Source: Deltaproteobacteria bacterium (GTDB lineage: Bacteria; Desulfobacterota; GWC2-55-46; DRQE01). Taken from it: a DNA stretch of 32,453 nt. Positions 1-7,391 of this stretch are shown piece by piece; position 1 is the first letter of the stretch, and every line of letters starts with the position of its first letter. A program made the position numbers and the translations under genes. The stretch lies in NCBI GenBank assembly GCA_015492495.1, contig WGEY01000096.1, positions 1 to 32,453 of the forward strand, given 5' to 3'. The notes below the pieces were generated by a model. It was not told the origin of the DNA and searched no databases. It worked only from the letters and a program-made list of their open reading frames with translations.

Positions 1-11
1 TACTTGCCCGC

Positions 12-467
12 TTACACCGCCCCCGCACCGGACCCCAACCTTTCAAAGAAGTCGTCCGGGCTTACGAACCGGTTTCCCTGAAAGATACAATCGAGCCCCT
101 TCCTGTGTATCTCGAACTCGCCGTCTTCATCCACCCTCAGGGACGGTTTGAGGGCTTCGAACTCATCACCCTTAAGAAGGTATCCTGCGCCGGATGATTC
201 GAGCAGGACCACGAAGAGCTCCGAATTCTCGTCAGAGGCCGCCAGTTGCTGAAAGCTATCAAACAGCCTCGCGTTCAAATCCCAGAGGTCTCCGTTGTCC
301 TTCAACACCTTTATGAACATCACCCCGGAGACATCGCCCTTCTGCACCAGGTACACGACCTGGTCCCTGCGCTTAAGAAAACCTTCGCGCTCGAAGACAT
401 CCCAGCCGCGCGACCTGAGCTCCGCTACGAACCCCCTCCGTACTTCTTCCCCTGCGCACCTATCCAC
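12..467 (-). CDS. Hypothetical protein, 151 aa, last gene of the mdh-fum-hdr operon
   Basis: I do not recognise this protein. It begins with GTG at 467, preceded by an AAGGGGG ribosome binding site about 4 nt away, and lies 34 bp after the mvhD-like stop, so it is probably co-transcribed with the Hdr genes. It is soluble, with no signal peptide, membrane segment or cysteine cluster. It is charged and has alternating hydrophobic stretches (VVYLVQKGD, GVMFIKVL, ELFVVLLES) typical of an alpha/beta core. The spacing of acidic and lysine residues around the first two strands is vaguely like small nuclease-like folds, but that is too weak for a call. It could be an accessory or assembly factor for the operon; that is inference from position only. 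The stop lies close to the window edge. Confidence 0.7.
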   Translation of the reverse strand: MDRCAGEEVRRGFVAELRSRGWDVFEREGFLKRRDQVVYLVQKGDVSGVMFIKVLKDNGDLWDLNARLFDSFQQLAASDENSELFVVLLESSGAGYLLKGDEFEALKPSLRVDEDGEFEIHRKGLDCIFQGNRFVSPDDFFERLGSGAGAV

Positions 468-501
468 AGAACCCCCTTTGCCGATCAGGACCCTTTAAGG
501 T

Positions 502-969
502 TTACCAACCCTGTTTCAGTCCCTTGTATTCAGCAAAGGGGCCGAGTTTCCGGACCTCATCGGTCACGTTGTTGATGAGATCCACCCACTTGAGGGCCTC
601 GGATGCCGAGACCCATGAAAAATGGAGCCTTCTTAAGTCTATGCCCACGAACTCCATGAGGCTCCTGAATGCGATCCACCTCCGCCTTGCATGGTAGTTT
701 CCTGTGGTATAGTGGCAGTCGCCCGGGTGGCAGCCTGAGACCAGGACCCCGTCCGCGCCGTTTTCAAATGCCTTTATGATAAAGAGCGGATCAATCCTGC
801 CGGTGCACGGAAGCTTTACGATCCTCACGTTTTCCTTGTACTCCATGCGGCTCGTACCGGCGAGGTCCGCCCCGGCATAGGTGCACCAGTTGCAGACAAA
901 GGCCATTATGCGGGGCTCGAAGCCCCCTTTGGAGTCTTGCGCAGTGCGTGATACGTCCTTTTCGTCCAT
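502..969 (-). CDS. mvhD: MvhD/FlpD-family hydrogenase iron-sulfur subunit (delta subunit)
   Basis: This small Fe-S protein passes electrons between an electron-donating enzyme (hydrogenase or formate dehydrogenase in methanogens) and HdrA. It is 155 residues from the ATG at 969. The family pattern is present: C26-x-x-C29 in VCNWCTYAGAD, C55 in LPCTGRID, and C80/C85 in SGCHPGDCHY followed by GNYHARRR. It follows hdrA by 53 bp, matching the usual hdrA-mvhD linkage. A longer in-frame reading exists upstream, with a possible ATG at 1005 and further extension into hdrA. I prefer 969 because GGTGAGG precedes it by 6 nt and the family N-terminus aligns there. No hydrogenase, formate dehydrogenase or Flx subunits are in the window, so its electron donor is unknown. 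Confidence 0.92.
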   Translation of the reverse strand: MDEKDVSRTAQDSKGGFEPRIMAFVCNWCTYAGADLAGTSRMEYKENVRIVKLPCTGRIDPLFIIKAFENGADGVLVSGCHPGDCHYTTGNYHARRRWIAFRSLMEFVGIDLRRLHFSWVSASEALKWVDLINNVTDEVRKLGPFAEYKGLKQGW

Positions 970-1022
970 GAAAACCTCACCGGAAGTCTTTAGGAGCTTC
1001 CCCATGATCAGTCGGATTATAA

Positions 1023-2996
1023 CTAAAAAGCGCTTATTGCGGCGTAGACCTGCTCGTCCGTGTACCCGGCAAGGTCTATCACCTTGCTCCTGCACGCGGC
1101 CACGCATACCCCGCAGCCCTGGCAGACACCCTCGTTGACCCTCGCGTTCCACCGTACGGTCTCGCCCTGCCTGTTCTTCACCTCTTCCTTCTCTATGGCC
1201 GAGTACGGACATGCGACCAGGCAGTCCCAGCAGGCGTTGCACCTTGTCTTGTCCACGCCCGCGACGATCGGCTCCCTTGCCATCTCGTCCGCGGAGAAAA
1301 GCGCAAGGACCTTGCTCGCCGCGGCGGACCCCATGCTCACCGACTCGGGTATGTCCATGGGCCCCACGCACGCACCCGCAAGGTATATGCCCGCATTCAC
1401 CGTCTCGACCGGCCTCAGCTTGGGATGGTATTCGTTGTAGAAGCGGTAGCGGTCATAACCTATGCCGAGCCTCTGGGCCAGCGTGTCCGCACCGGTCCTC
1501 GACACGATGGCCGTGGCCAGGACCACCATGTCGGCCTCTATCTCCACCTGGCTTGCGCTCAGGGTGTCGGCGCCCTGCACGACGACCTTTCCGCCCCTCT
1601 CGTAGACGCGGGAGACCCTGCCCCTGAGGTACATGGCCCCCTCATCCTCTATGGCCCTCCTGGTGAACTCCTCGTAGCGCTTTCCACCGGCGCGTATATC
1701 CATGTAGAAGACATAGGCCTGGCCCTCGTGCACCTTGTGCTTGTAGAGCATCGTGTGCTTTGCGGTGTACATGCAGCATATCTTCGAGCAGTACGACACC
1801 CCCTTTGCCTCGTCCCTTGAACCCACGCACTGGATGAAGACCACGCTCTCCGGGACCTTGCCGTCCGAGGGTCTCCGTATCTCTCCGCCGGTCGGCCCGG
1901 AAGAGGAGGCGAGCCTCTCGAACTGGAGCCCGTTTATCACGTCCTTGATCCTGCCGTAGCCGTATTCGCCGAACCTCTCGTTGGGCATGAGCTCGTAGCC
2001 GGTGGCCACGACCACCGCCCCGACCTTCTCCTCCACGATCTCGTCTGTCTGCTCGAAGTCTATGGCCTTGGGACCGCAGACCTTTGCGCAGACCCCGCAC
2101 TTGCCCTTCTGGATCATTGTGCAGTTGGGCGCGTCTATGACCGGGATATTGGGAACCGCCTGCGGAAAGGGCGTGTATATGACCTTCCTCTTGTTGAGCC
2201 CCAACTCGAACTCGCTCGAGGCCTTGAACGGGCACTTCTCGATACACTCGCCGCATCCCGTGCAGAGCTCCTCGTCGACGTACTTGGCCTTCTTCCTTAT
2301 CCGTACGGTGAAGTTACCGATGTATCCGTCGAGCCCTTCGACCTCCGAGTAGGTGTAGATTTTTATCCTCTCGTGGAGCTCGGCCTCGACCATCTTGGGC
2401 GTAAGTATGCACTGCGAACAGTCCATCGTAGGGAAGGTCTCGGAGAGCCGCGCCATGTTGCCGCCTATGGAAGGCTCCTTCTCGACGAGTATGACCTCCC
2501 GTCCACCCTCGGCTATGTCGAGGGCGGCCTGTATGCCGGCTATCCCGCCTCCTATAACAAGGGCCCTCTTGTTGACCGGGATGTTTATCTTCTTCAGAGG
2601 CCTGTTCCTTTTAAGCCTCTCTATGGTCATCCTGGTGAGGTCGTTGCTCTTTACGGTCCCTGTCTTCTTCGTCTTGTCGTGGTGAACCCAGGAGCACTGC
2701 TCGCGGATGTTCGCTATCTCGCACCTGTAGGGGTTCAACCCCGCGCTCTCGCACGCCTTCCTGAAGGTCTTCTCATGCATGTGCGGCGAACAGGCCGACA
2801 CGACCACACCGTCGAGCTTGTGCTTCTTTATGGCCTCCTTGAGCATCTCCTGGCCGGGAGAGGAGCACATGAACTTGTAGTTGCAGGAGAAGACCACACC
2901 GGGGACCTTCTCCATCTCCTCTGAGACGCTCTTGGTGTCGACCGTGCTCTCTATGTTGTTGCCGCACTGGCAGATGAATACGCCTATCCTTGCCAT
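1023..2996 (-). CDS. hdrA: HdrA-like FAD/iron-sulfur subunit of heterodisulfide reductase complex
   Basis: HdrA carries the FAD at which electrons are bifurcated in Hdr complexes, and connects HdrBC to MvhD and ferredoxin. The 657-residue length is normal for the family. Visible parts in order are: N-terminal HdrA motif IGVFICQCGNN (C9, C11) with further Cys at 38, 44, 69, 82, 92 and 101; Rossmann FAD site IGGGIAGIQAA (148-158); the MDCSQCILTPKM cysteine motif (C193, C196); a ferredoxin motif CTGCGECIEKC (C245-C255); CGVCAKVC (C300-C307); and two C-terminal 4Fe-4S motifs, CNACWDCLVAC (C586-C596) and CQGCGVCVAAC (C625-C635). It sits between hdrB and mvhD. All cluster cysteines I would expect are present, so it appears functional. 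QmoA or QmoB is less likely because MvhD and HdrBC are adjacent. Confidence 0.95.
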   Translation of the reverse strand: MARIGVFICQCGNNIESTVDTKSVSEEMEKVPGVVFSCNYKFMCSSPGQEMLKEAIKKHKLDGVVVSACSPHMHEKTFRKACESAGLNPYRCEIANIREQCSWVHHDKTKKTGTVKSNDLTRMTIERLKRNRPLKKINIPVNKRALVIGGGIAGIQAALDIAEGGREVILVEKEPSIGGNMARLSETFPTMDCSQCILTPKMVEAELHERIKIYTYSEVEGLDGYIGNFTVRIRKKAKYVDEELCTGCGECIEKCPFKASSEFELGLNKRKVIYTPFPQAVPNIPVIDAPNCTMIQKGKCGVCAKVCGPKAIDFEQTDEIVEEKVGAVVVATGYELMPNERFGEYGYGRIKDVINGLQFERLASSSGPTGGEIRRPSDGKVPESVVFIQCVGSRDEAKGVSYCSKICCMYTAKHTMLYKHKVHEGQAYVFYMDIRAGGKRYEEFTRRAIEDEGAMYLRGRVSRVYERGGKVVVQGADTLSASQVEIEADMVVLATAIVSRTGADTLAQRLGIGYDRYRFYNEYHPKLRPVETVNAGIYLAGACVGPMDIPESVSMGSAAASKVLALFSADEMAREPIVAGVDKTRCNACWDCLVACPYSAIEKEEVKNRQGETVRWNARVNEGVCQGCGVCVAACRSKVIDLAGYTDEQVYAAISAF

Positions 2997-3070
2997 AACC
3001 TATATCCCGTAGTTCCGGACACCTCGGACCATCGACCCTTCAGACGGACGATCCGTGTCCCTTCATTCCT

Positions 3071-3937
3071 TCATACACCCTTTGCTTCAAGGAGCGGCCT
3101 TACGTCCCACCGGTTCTCCCCGAGCCCGGCCATCTCGTCGCTCTGACCCAGGGCTATGCCGAGGAGCTGCGTGAAGTAGACCACAGGCACATGCCTGTAG
3201 CCGGCCCTGCGCTCTGCGACCTTGGCCTGGCTCTTTTCAAGGTTGTACTGGCAGAGCGGACAGCTCGTGACCACGACCTCGGCCCCGCAATCCACGGCGC
3301 TCTCGAGCACGTTGCCCGAAAGCCTCTCCACCACGTCTGTCCTCGTCATGGCCAGGTGAGCGCCGCAGCACTCGATCTTGTTCGGGAAATCAACGGGCTC
3401 GCACCCGAGCACGCTCAAGAGGTCCTCCATTATGGTCGGCCCTTCGTGCCTGTCTATACCCACCTCGCCGGCGGGTCTAAGGAGCATGCAGCCGTAGTAG
3501 GCCGCGGCCCTGATGCCCCCAAGCGGCCTCTTCACAGACTCCCGGACCCTGTCGAAGCCCACGCGGTCCCTCAGCACCTCGAGAAAGTGTATGACCTCGG
3601 TGGACCCGTCGTATTCCTCCTCTATGAACCCGGTTACTACACTGCGCTTCTCGCCGTCGTCCCTCAAGGCCTTGTTCGTACGCTTGAGCACGTTGTAGCA
3701 TACGCTGCAGAGCGTTGTTACCGCATCCCCCATCCTCGCCGCGCTCGCAAGTACCTTCGCCGGGGCGGTGAGGCCCATGAGGTTATCAGGGCTCAGGGGA
3801 AAGGACGCCCCGCAGCAGTTCCACTGCCCGAGCTCCTCCATCTCGAAGCCGAGCGCCCTGGCGCTCTCCCTCGCAGAGACGTCAAACCCCTTGGCAACGG
3901 TATTCAGCGTACAACCTGGATAATAAGGTATCTTCAT
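3071..3937 (-). CDS. hdrB: HdrB-like heterodisulfide reductase subunit (two CCG domains)
   Basis: HdrB is the disulfide-reducing subunit with two non-cubane 4Fe-4S clusters held by CCG domains. The 288-residue protein keeps both motifs intact: C9, C41-C42, C77 and C80 (PGCTLN, NCCGAS, CSVCYN), then C150, C190-C191, C226 and C229 (YGCMLL, ECCGAH, CPLCQYN). This argues for an active catalytic subunit. The physiological substrate cannot be told from sequence, since non-methanogens lack CoM-S-S-CoB. The start at 3937 has no recognisable ribosome binding site, but the N-terminus MKIPYYPGC is the family start. It lies between hdrC and hdrA in the same operon. Confidence 0.94.
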   Translation of the reverse strand: MKIPYYPGCTLNTVAKGFDVSARESARALGFEMEELGQWNCCGASFPLSPDNLMGLTAPAKVLASAARMGDAVTTLCSVCYNVLKRTNKALRDDGEKRSVVTGFIEEEYDGSTEVIHFLEVLRDRVGFDRVRESVKRPLGGIRAAAYYGCMLLRPAGEVGIDRHEGPTIMEDLLSVLGCEPVDFPNKIECCGAHLAMTRTDVVERLSGNVLESAVDCGAEVVVTSCPLCQYNLEKSQAKVAERRAGYRHVPVVYFTQLLGIALGQSDEMAGLGENRWDVRPLLEAKGV

Positions 3938-4021
3938 GGCATTGTTACAGTAAATACATCAAAGCGATCCGCACGGACCGCGGCCCGGGAAGCCCGGAAC
4001 GAACCGCACGGCCTGTGCGCC

Positions 4022-4429
4022 TCAACTCACCAGCTTCCTGAACCCGCAAACAATGGCCTGCTGGGGGGCCTTTTCAAGGAACGAAACCGGCAGGTCCCTG
4101 ATCTCCCTGTGGTCCTTGCCCTGCCTCAGGCTCATCTGCCTGAGGGCCTCGAAGAGGTTGGCGGCGCTCACGCTCTTGGGGCACCTCGAAAAACACTGCT
4201 GGCACCCCACGCATAGCCACATGGAGTTCGCCTTTTTCACCTCTTCGACCTTGCCCAGCTGCAGAAACCTTATGGCCTGGCTCGGCGGCAGGTCCATCTC
4301 ATACGACACCGGGCATCCACCGGAGCAGTTCCCGCACTGGTAGCAGTTTTTCAACACCTCGCCGCTTGAGCGTTCGATCTGCCGGATCGACGAACCTTCT
4401 ATCTCCTGTTTGAAGAGCTTTATCTTCAT
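4022..4429 (-). CDS. hdrC: HdrC-like ferredoxin subunit of heterodisulfide reductase
   Basis: HdrC relays electrons from HdrA to HdrB through two 4Fe-4S clusters. Both motifs are complete: C29-x2-C32-x2-C35-x3-C39 (CYQCGNCSGGCP) and C73-x2-C76-x2-C79-x3-C83 (CVGCQQCFSRCP). It starts at 4429 behind AAGGAGG, with rather tight spacing of about 3 nt. At 135 residues it is shorter than methanogen HdrC proteins, which run to roughly 180-190; the missing part is the C-terminal tail after the second cluster. The stop is clean, so I read this as a natural short form. It lies between the fumarase beta gene and hdrB, with gaps of about 60-85 bp. Confidence 0.92.
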   Translation of the reverse strand: MKIKLFKQEIEGSSIRQIERSSGEVLKNCYQCGNCSGGCPVSYEMDLPPSQAIRFLQLGKVEEVKKANSMWLCVGCQQCFSRCPKSVSAANLFEALRQMSLRQGKDHREIRDLPVSFLEKAPQQAIVCGFRKLVS

Positions 4430-4492
4430 GGCCTCCTTGCCGCGGGACCGTTCGTCACAGCCCCTCCATCCAGCCGAAGGGTGTAAGCCGAC

Positions 4493-5050
4493 TCACCCTC
4501 TCCTGTACTCTTCGACCCCGCTCTTGAAGAGGTCCCCGCCGTAGATGTCGTTTACGACTATGGCCGGGAACTCCTCCACCTCGAGCCTCCTTATGGCCTC
4601 TGGGCCGAGGTCTTCGTACGCTATGACCTCGGCCTTCTTTATGCACTTCTTTATCAGCGCCGCCGCCCCGCCCACTGCGGCAAGGTAGACGGCCTTGTAC
4701 CTTTTCATGGCCTCCACGACCTCGTCGGAACGCTGGCCCTTTCCTATGGTGGCCTTGAGCCCCAACTCGAGGAGCCTCGGCGTGTAGGCGTCCATCCTGC
4801 CGCTCGTTGTCGGGCCGGCCGAGCCGATGATCTCACCGGGCCTAGGCGGTGTGGGCCCCACGTAGTAGATTATCTGGCCCTTCAAATCGAACGGAAGCTC
4901 TTCGCCCCTGTCGAGGAGATCAATGAGCCTTTTGTGAGCGGCATCCCTCGCGGTATAGAGCACCCCTGTTATGAGGACCCTGTCACCGGCCCTCAGCCCC
5001 TCCACGTCGCCCTCTGAAAGGGGCGGGCTTATCCTTTTCGGTTCACTCAT
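4493..5050 (-). CDS. Class I fumarate hydratase, beta subunit (Fe-S hydro-lyase C-terminal domain)
   Basis: This is the beta subunit of an oxygen-sensitive 4Fe-4S fumarase, interconverting fumarate and malate with the alpha subunit just upstream. It is 185 residues, the normal length for the split form. Visible family motifs are GDRVLITGVLYTARDAAH (about residues 22-39), YVGPTPPRPG, GSAGPTTSGRMD, MIGKG-like TIGKGQ and AVGGAAAL. L-tartrate dehydratase beta (TtdB) shares the fold. Fumarase is preferred because malate dehydrogenase is in the same operon and the product would be its substrate. The start at 5050 is ATG with only a weak upstream purine stretch. It is followed by hdrC after 63 bp. 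Confidence 0.93.
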   Translation of the reverse strand: MSEPKRISPPLSEGDVEGLRAGDRVLITGVLYTARDAAHKRLIDLLDRGEELPFDLKGQIIYYVGPTPPRPGEIIGSAGPTTSGRMDAYTPRLLELGLKATIGKGQRSDEVVEAMKRYKAVYLAAVGGAAALIKKCIKKAEVIAYEDLGPEAIRRLEVEEFPAIVVNDIYGGDLFKSGVEEYRRG

Positions 5051-5122
5051 GGACGGCTGTCCTATCCTAAATAACGGTGCCGGACCCGAGGAATGCGGTT
5101 ACGGGCTCATTCGTGATCCGGT

Positions 5123-5959
5123 TTAAATAATCGCTTCCTTGTGCCTGTCGGCATGGCACTGTATGTTGACCGCCACCGGGAGGCTTGCTATGTGGCACGG
5201 CGCGGCCTCCACGTGGACCGCGAGGGCCGTTATGGTGCCGCCGAATCCCATGGGCCCTATGCCAAGCCTGTTTATCTCCTCGAGGAGGTCCTCTTCGAGC
5301 GAGGCGAGCACTTCATCCGGATTGGGCCTTCCCACGGGCCTAAGGAGCGCCTCCTTGGCAAGGATCGCGGCCCATTCGAAGTTCCCGCCTATGCCCACGC
5401 CGACTATTATGGGCGGACAGGGGTTCCCACCGGCGACCCCGACGGTCTCGACGACAAAGTCCTTTATGCCCTTGAGCCCCTCCGCGGGCTTAAGCATCGC
5501 GAGCCTGCTCATGTTCTCGGAGCCGGCCCCCTTCGGTGCGACCCTTATCCTTATGGAATCTCCCTCCACGACCCTCGTGTGTATCACCGCAGGGGTATTG
5601 TCTCCGGTGTTCTCCCTGGTAAAGGGATCGCACACGGACTTTCTCAGGTAGCCCTCCCGGTATCCCTGCCTTACCCCCTCGTTTATCGCATCCTCAAGCG
5701 AGCCGTCCATGTGGACATCCCTTCCCACATCCACGAAAAAGACCGCAAGCCCCGTGTCCTGACACATGGGGGCCTCCTCGGCCGAGGCTATCTCGAAGTT
5801 TCTGATGATCTGCCCGAGGACGTCCCTGCCGAGCGGTGACTCCTCGCGCTCAAGGGCCGCCCTGAGCGCGGCCTTGACATCCTCGCCGAGCTCGCACGCA
5901 GCATCCCTGCAGAGCCGCTTTACCACCTCTGTTATCTCTTTGGTTGAAATATCTCTCAA
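5123..5959 (-). CDS. Class I fumarate hydratase, alpha subunit (Fe-S hydro-lyase)
   Basis: This catalytic subunit carries the 4Fe-4S cluster of two-component class I fumarase. The 278 residues contain PMCQDTGLAVFF (C66), RENTGDNTPAV, APKGAGSENMSRL, GGNPCPPIIVGVGIGG (C181) and VNIQCHADRH (C268). The three cysteines are the likely cluster ligands. The only start consistent with the family N-terminus is TTG at 5959; in-frame codons upstream run into a stop without an ATG or GTG, and GGTG precedes it. TtdA (tartrate dehydratase) is the alternative. The mdh gene 84 bp upstream supports fumarase. Split class I enzymes are typical of anaerobes and thermophiles. Confidence 0.93.
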   Translation of the reverse strand: MRDISTKEITEVVKRLCRDAACELGEDVKAALRAALEREESPLGRDVLGQIIRNFEIASAEEAPMCQDTGLAVFFVDVGRDVHMDGSLEDAINEGVRQGYREGYLRKSVCDPFTRENTGDNTPAVIHTRVVEGDSIRIRVAPKGAGSENMSRLAMLKPAEGLKGIKDFVVETVGVAGGNPCPPIIVGVGIGGNFEWAAILAKEALLRPVGRPNPDEVLASLEEDLLEEINRLGIGPMGFGGTITALAVHVEAAPCHIASLPVAVNIQCHADRHKEAII

Positions 5960-6043
5960 TGGAGCACCATGTATTACGTATCAATGACAAAGAAAATCCC
6001 CGCGGCCGCCCACCGGAGCGGTCTTACAGGTCCGCCTGCAACC

Positions 6044-6973
6044 TCAGAGGCCCAGTCCGGCCACAAGCTCCCTTATGGCCGCCACAGAGCGGTCGAAGTC
6101 CGCCCTCTCCCGGCTGTCGAGCTCTATCTCGATTATCTCCTCGACCCCGGAGCTTCCGAGCTTTGCCGGCACACCGACGAAGACGCCGTCAAGCCCGTAG
6201 CGGTCCTTGCAGTAGACCGCGCAGGGGATCACCCTCTTTTTATCCTTCAGTATCGCCTCGGCCATCTCGGCTACCGCCGCAGAGGGCGCGTAGTACGCGC
6301 TTCCTGTCTTAAGGAGCGCCACGATCTCCCCGCCTGCCTTCTTAGTCCTCTCCATGAGCGCGTCTATCCTCTCCGCGCTCAAAAGCTGCGGCAACGGGAT
6401 GCCGGCCACGGTCGAATACCTTCCAAGCGGCACCATCTCGTCGGCATGCCCGCCTATGACCATGGCCTGCACGTCCTCGACCGACACGCCGAGCTCCATG
6501 GCTATGAAGGCCCTCAACCTCGAGGAGTCCAGCGCACCGGCCATGCCTATGACCCTTTCCGGCGGAAACCCGCTGAGCTTCCACGCGGTATGGACCATCA
6601 CATCGAGCGGGTTGGTGACTACGATGATGATCGAGTCGGGGGCGTATCTTACGACCTCGGCCACGACCCCCTTCAATATGGCGCTGTTCTTGTCGATGAG
6701 GTCGCTTCGGCTCATGCCGGGCTTTCTGGCCAGCCCGGCGGTGATCACCACGAGGTCGCTTCCCGCGATATCTGCATAGTCATTGGTCCCCGCAATACAG
6801 GCATCGAACCCCGCCACCGGGGATGCCTCCATGATATCCAGGGCCTTTCCAGCCGGCATGCCCTCCACGATATCGACGAGCACTACGTCGGCTATCTCCT
6901 TAAGCCCTATCCAGAGGGCGGAATGCGCCCCCACATGGCCTGCACCGATTATGGATACCTTCTTACGAGCCAC
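6044..6973 (-). CDS. mdh: NAD-dependent malate dehydrogenase (LDH-like family)
   Basis: This enzyme interconverts malate and oxaloacetate. From GTG at 6973 the protein has 309 residues. An AGGAGG site sits about 8 nt upstream, so this start is preferred over an in-frame ATG at 7141, which lies upstream of the predicted promoter. Motifs: NAD-binding GAGHVG (10-15) with acidic D34 after the second strand (NAD preference); substrate-loop ARKPGMSR with R83 and R89, the malate-type arginine where lactate enzymes have Gln; LDSSRL with D149 and R152; and catalytic H176 in GGHADEMVP. It is the first gene of the operon, followed by fumarase and Hdr genes. Confidence 0.95.
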   Translation of the reverse strand: MARKKVSIIGAGHVGAHSALWIGLKEIADVVLVDIVEGMPAGKALDIMEASPVAGFDACIAGTNDYADIAGSDLVVITAGLARKPGMSRSDLIDKNSAILKGVVAEVVRYAPDSIIIVVTNPLDVMVHTAWKLSGFPPERVIGMAGALDSSRLRAFIAMELGVSVEDVQAMVIGGHADEMVPLGRYSTVAGIPLPQLLSAERIDALMERTKKAGGEIVALLKTGSAYYAPSAAVAEMAEAILKDKKRVIPCAVYCKDRYGLDGVFVGVPAKLGSSGVEEIIEIELDSRERADFDRSVAAIRELVAGLGL

Positions 6974-7101
6974 ACTCCACCTCCTCGCCCTTTCAGTCCT
7001 CCGGCTTTTCGGAAAGAAACCACCCCCTGAACCTGCCGGCGGGACGACCGGCCGCCTGGCAGCCCCTTGCGTCGAGATCACCGGTTCATGGAGGCATGTA
7101 G

Positions 7102-7116
7102 TGTATACTGTATACA
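7102..7116. promoter_or_regulatory. Inverted repeat TGTATACTGTATACA, candidate operator over the mdh -10 element
   Basis: This is a 15-bp odd dyad, perfect apart from the centre base, overlapping the predicted -10 of the mdh promoter. Bound protein would block RNA polymerase, so a repressor site is likely. GntR-type and related winged-helix regulators bind sites of this look, but no regulator gene is in the window. The half-site ATGTATAC recurs at the rseC-family promoter (27896-27905). Confidence 0.5.
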
Positions 7117-7135
7117 TAAAATCCGGCCCTGTCAA
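7107..7135 (-). promoter_or_regulatory. Predicted sigma-70 promoter of the mdh-fum-hdr operon
   Basis: Read on the minus strand, a perfect -35 TTGACA (7130-7135) is followed after 17 bp by TACAGT (7107-7112, 4 of 6 consensus). Transcription would start near 7100, giving a leader of roughly 125 nt before the mdh GTG at 6973. The -10 lies inside an inverted repeat (7102-7116). Confidence 0.6.
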
Positions 7136-7215
7136 GGACAATCTCCACGGACAATCACGGCAAAATACAGGGAAAACCGGCTGAAATAACCGCGAAAACC
7201 GCGTTTAGAATTTCC

Positions 7216-7244
7216 TTGACACATTGTTGCCCCTCTGTTAGTTT
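7216..7244 (+). promoter_or_regulatory. Predicted sigma-70 promoter for the serine genes
   Basis: A perfect -35 TTGACA (7216-7221), a 17-bp spacer and TAGTTT (7239-7244). The predicted transcription start near 7250 falls just ahead of the AGGA ribosome binding site (7258-7261) of the leader ORF at 7267. The spacing therefore fits translation of that leader. Confidence 0.5.
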
Positions 7245-7266
7245 TACTTGTCTAACCAGGAAGATA

Positions 7267-7374
7267 ATGGATATGCTAAGCCTGCTGATACCGCCGGACA
7301 CTCGGGTCTCATCAGGCTGCAACAGGCTGAGACAACCATACTTATCGTACCTGAATAAAGACTCATATTTTTAA
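7267..7374 (+). CDS. Candidate 35-aa leader peptide upstream of the serine genes
   Basis: A short ORF starts with ATG at 7267, AGGA about 5 nt upstream, and ends at TAA 7372-7374. The stop overlaps the AAGGAGG ribosome binding site (7373-7379) of the aminotransferase gene, so ribosomes finishing the leader would occupy that site. Five of 35 codons are Ser and six are Leu. AGCCTG (7279-7284) can pair with either of two CAGGCT copies (7313-7318, 7323-7328), and GTCTCA/TGAGAC (7306-7311, 7328-7333) can enclose both. This resembles a translation-coupled attenuator leader. No poly-T terminator follows, so any control would be translational. It is an inference from layout only. Confidence 0.35.
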   Translation: MDMLSLLIPPDTRVSSGCNRLRQPYLSYLNKDSYF

Positions 7375-7391
7375 GGAGGAAGACAAGACCC

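Larger units (their letters stand above)
6974..7391. other. 418-bp divergent intergenic region with two promoters and a leader ORF
   Basis: This gap separates the minus-strand mdh operon from the plus-strand serine genes. It contains the mdh promoter and operator (7102-7135), a forward promoter (7216-7244) and a leader ORF (7267-7374) with overlapping inverted and direct repeats. Nothing further is evident in 6974-7101, which would be mdh 5' leader, or in 7136-7215. Confidence 0.6.

Noticed and set aside
502-1371. A 289-codon minus-strand frame extending the mvhD-like gene into hdrA
   Set aside because: The extra N-terminal part is Arg/Gly-rich shadow sequence of hdrA. The MvhD family begins near the ATG at 969, which has a ribosome binding site.
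4493-5959. L-tartrate dehydratase (ttdA/ttdB)
   Set aside because: It has the same fold, but linkage to malate dehydrogenase favours fumarase. The alternative is not excluded by motif alone.
5969-7030. A 353-codon plus-strand ORF opposite mdh
   Set aside because: It is antisense to a clear malate dehydrogenase, has shadow-like composition and no recognisable domain.
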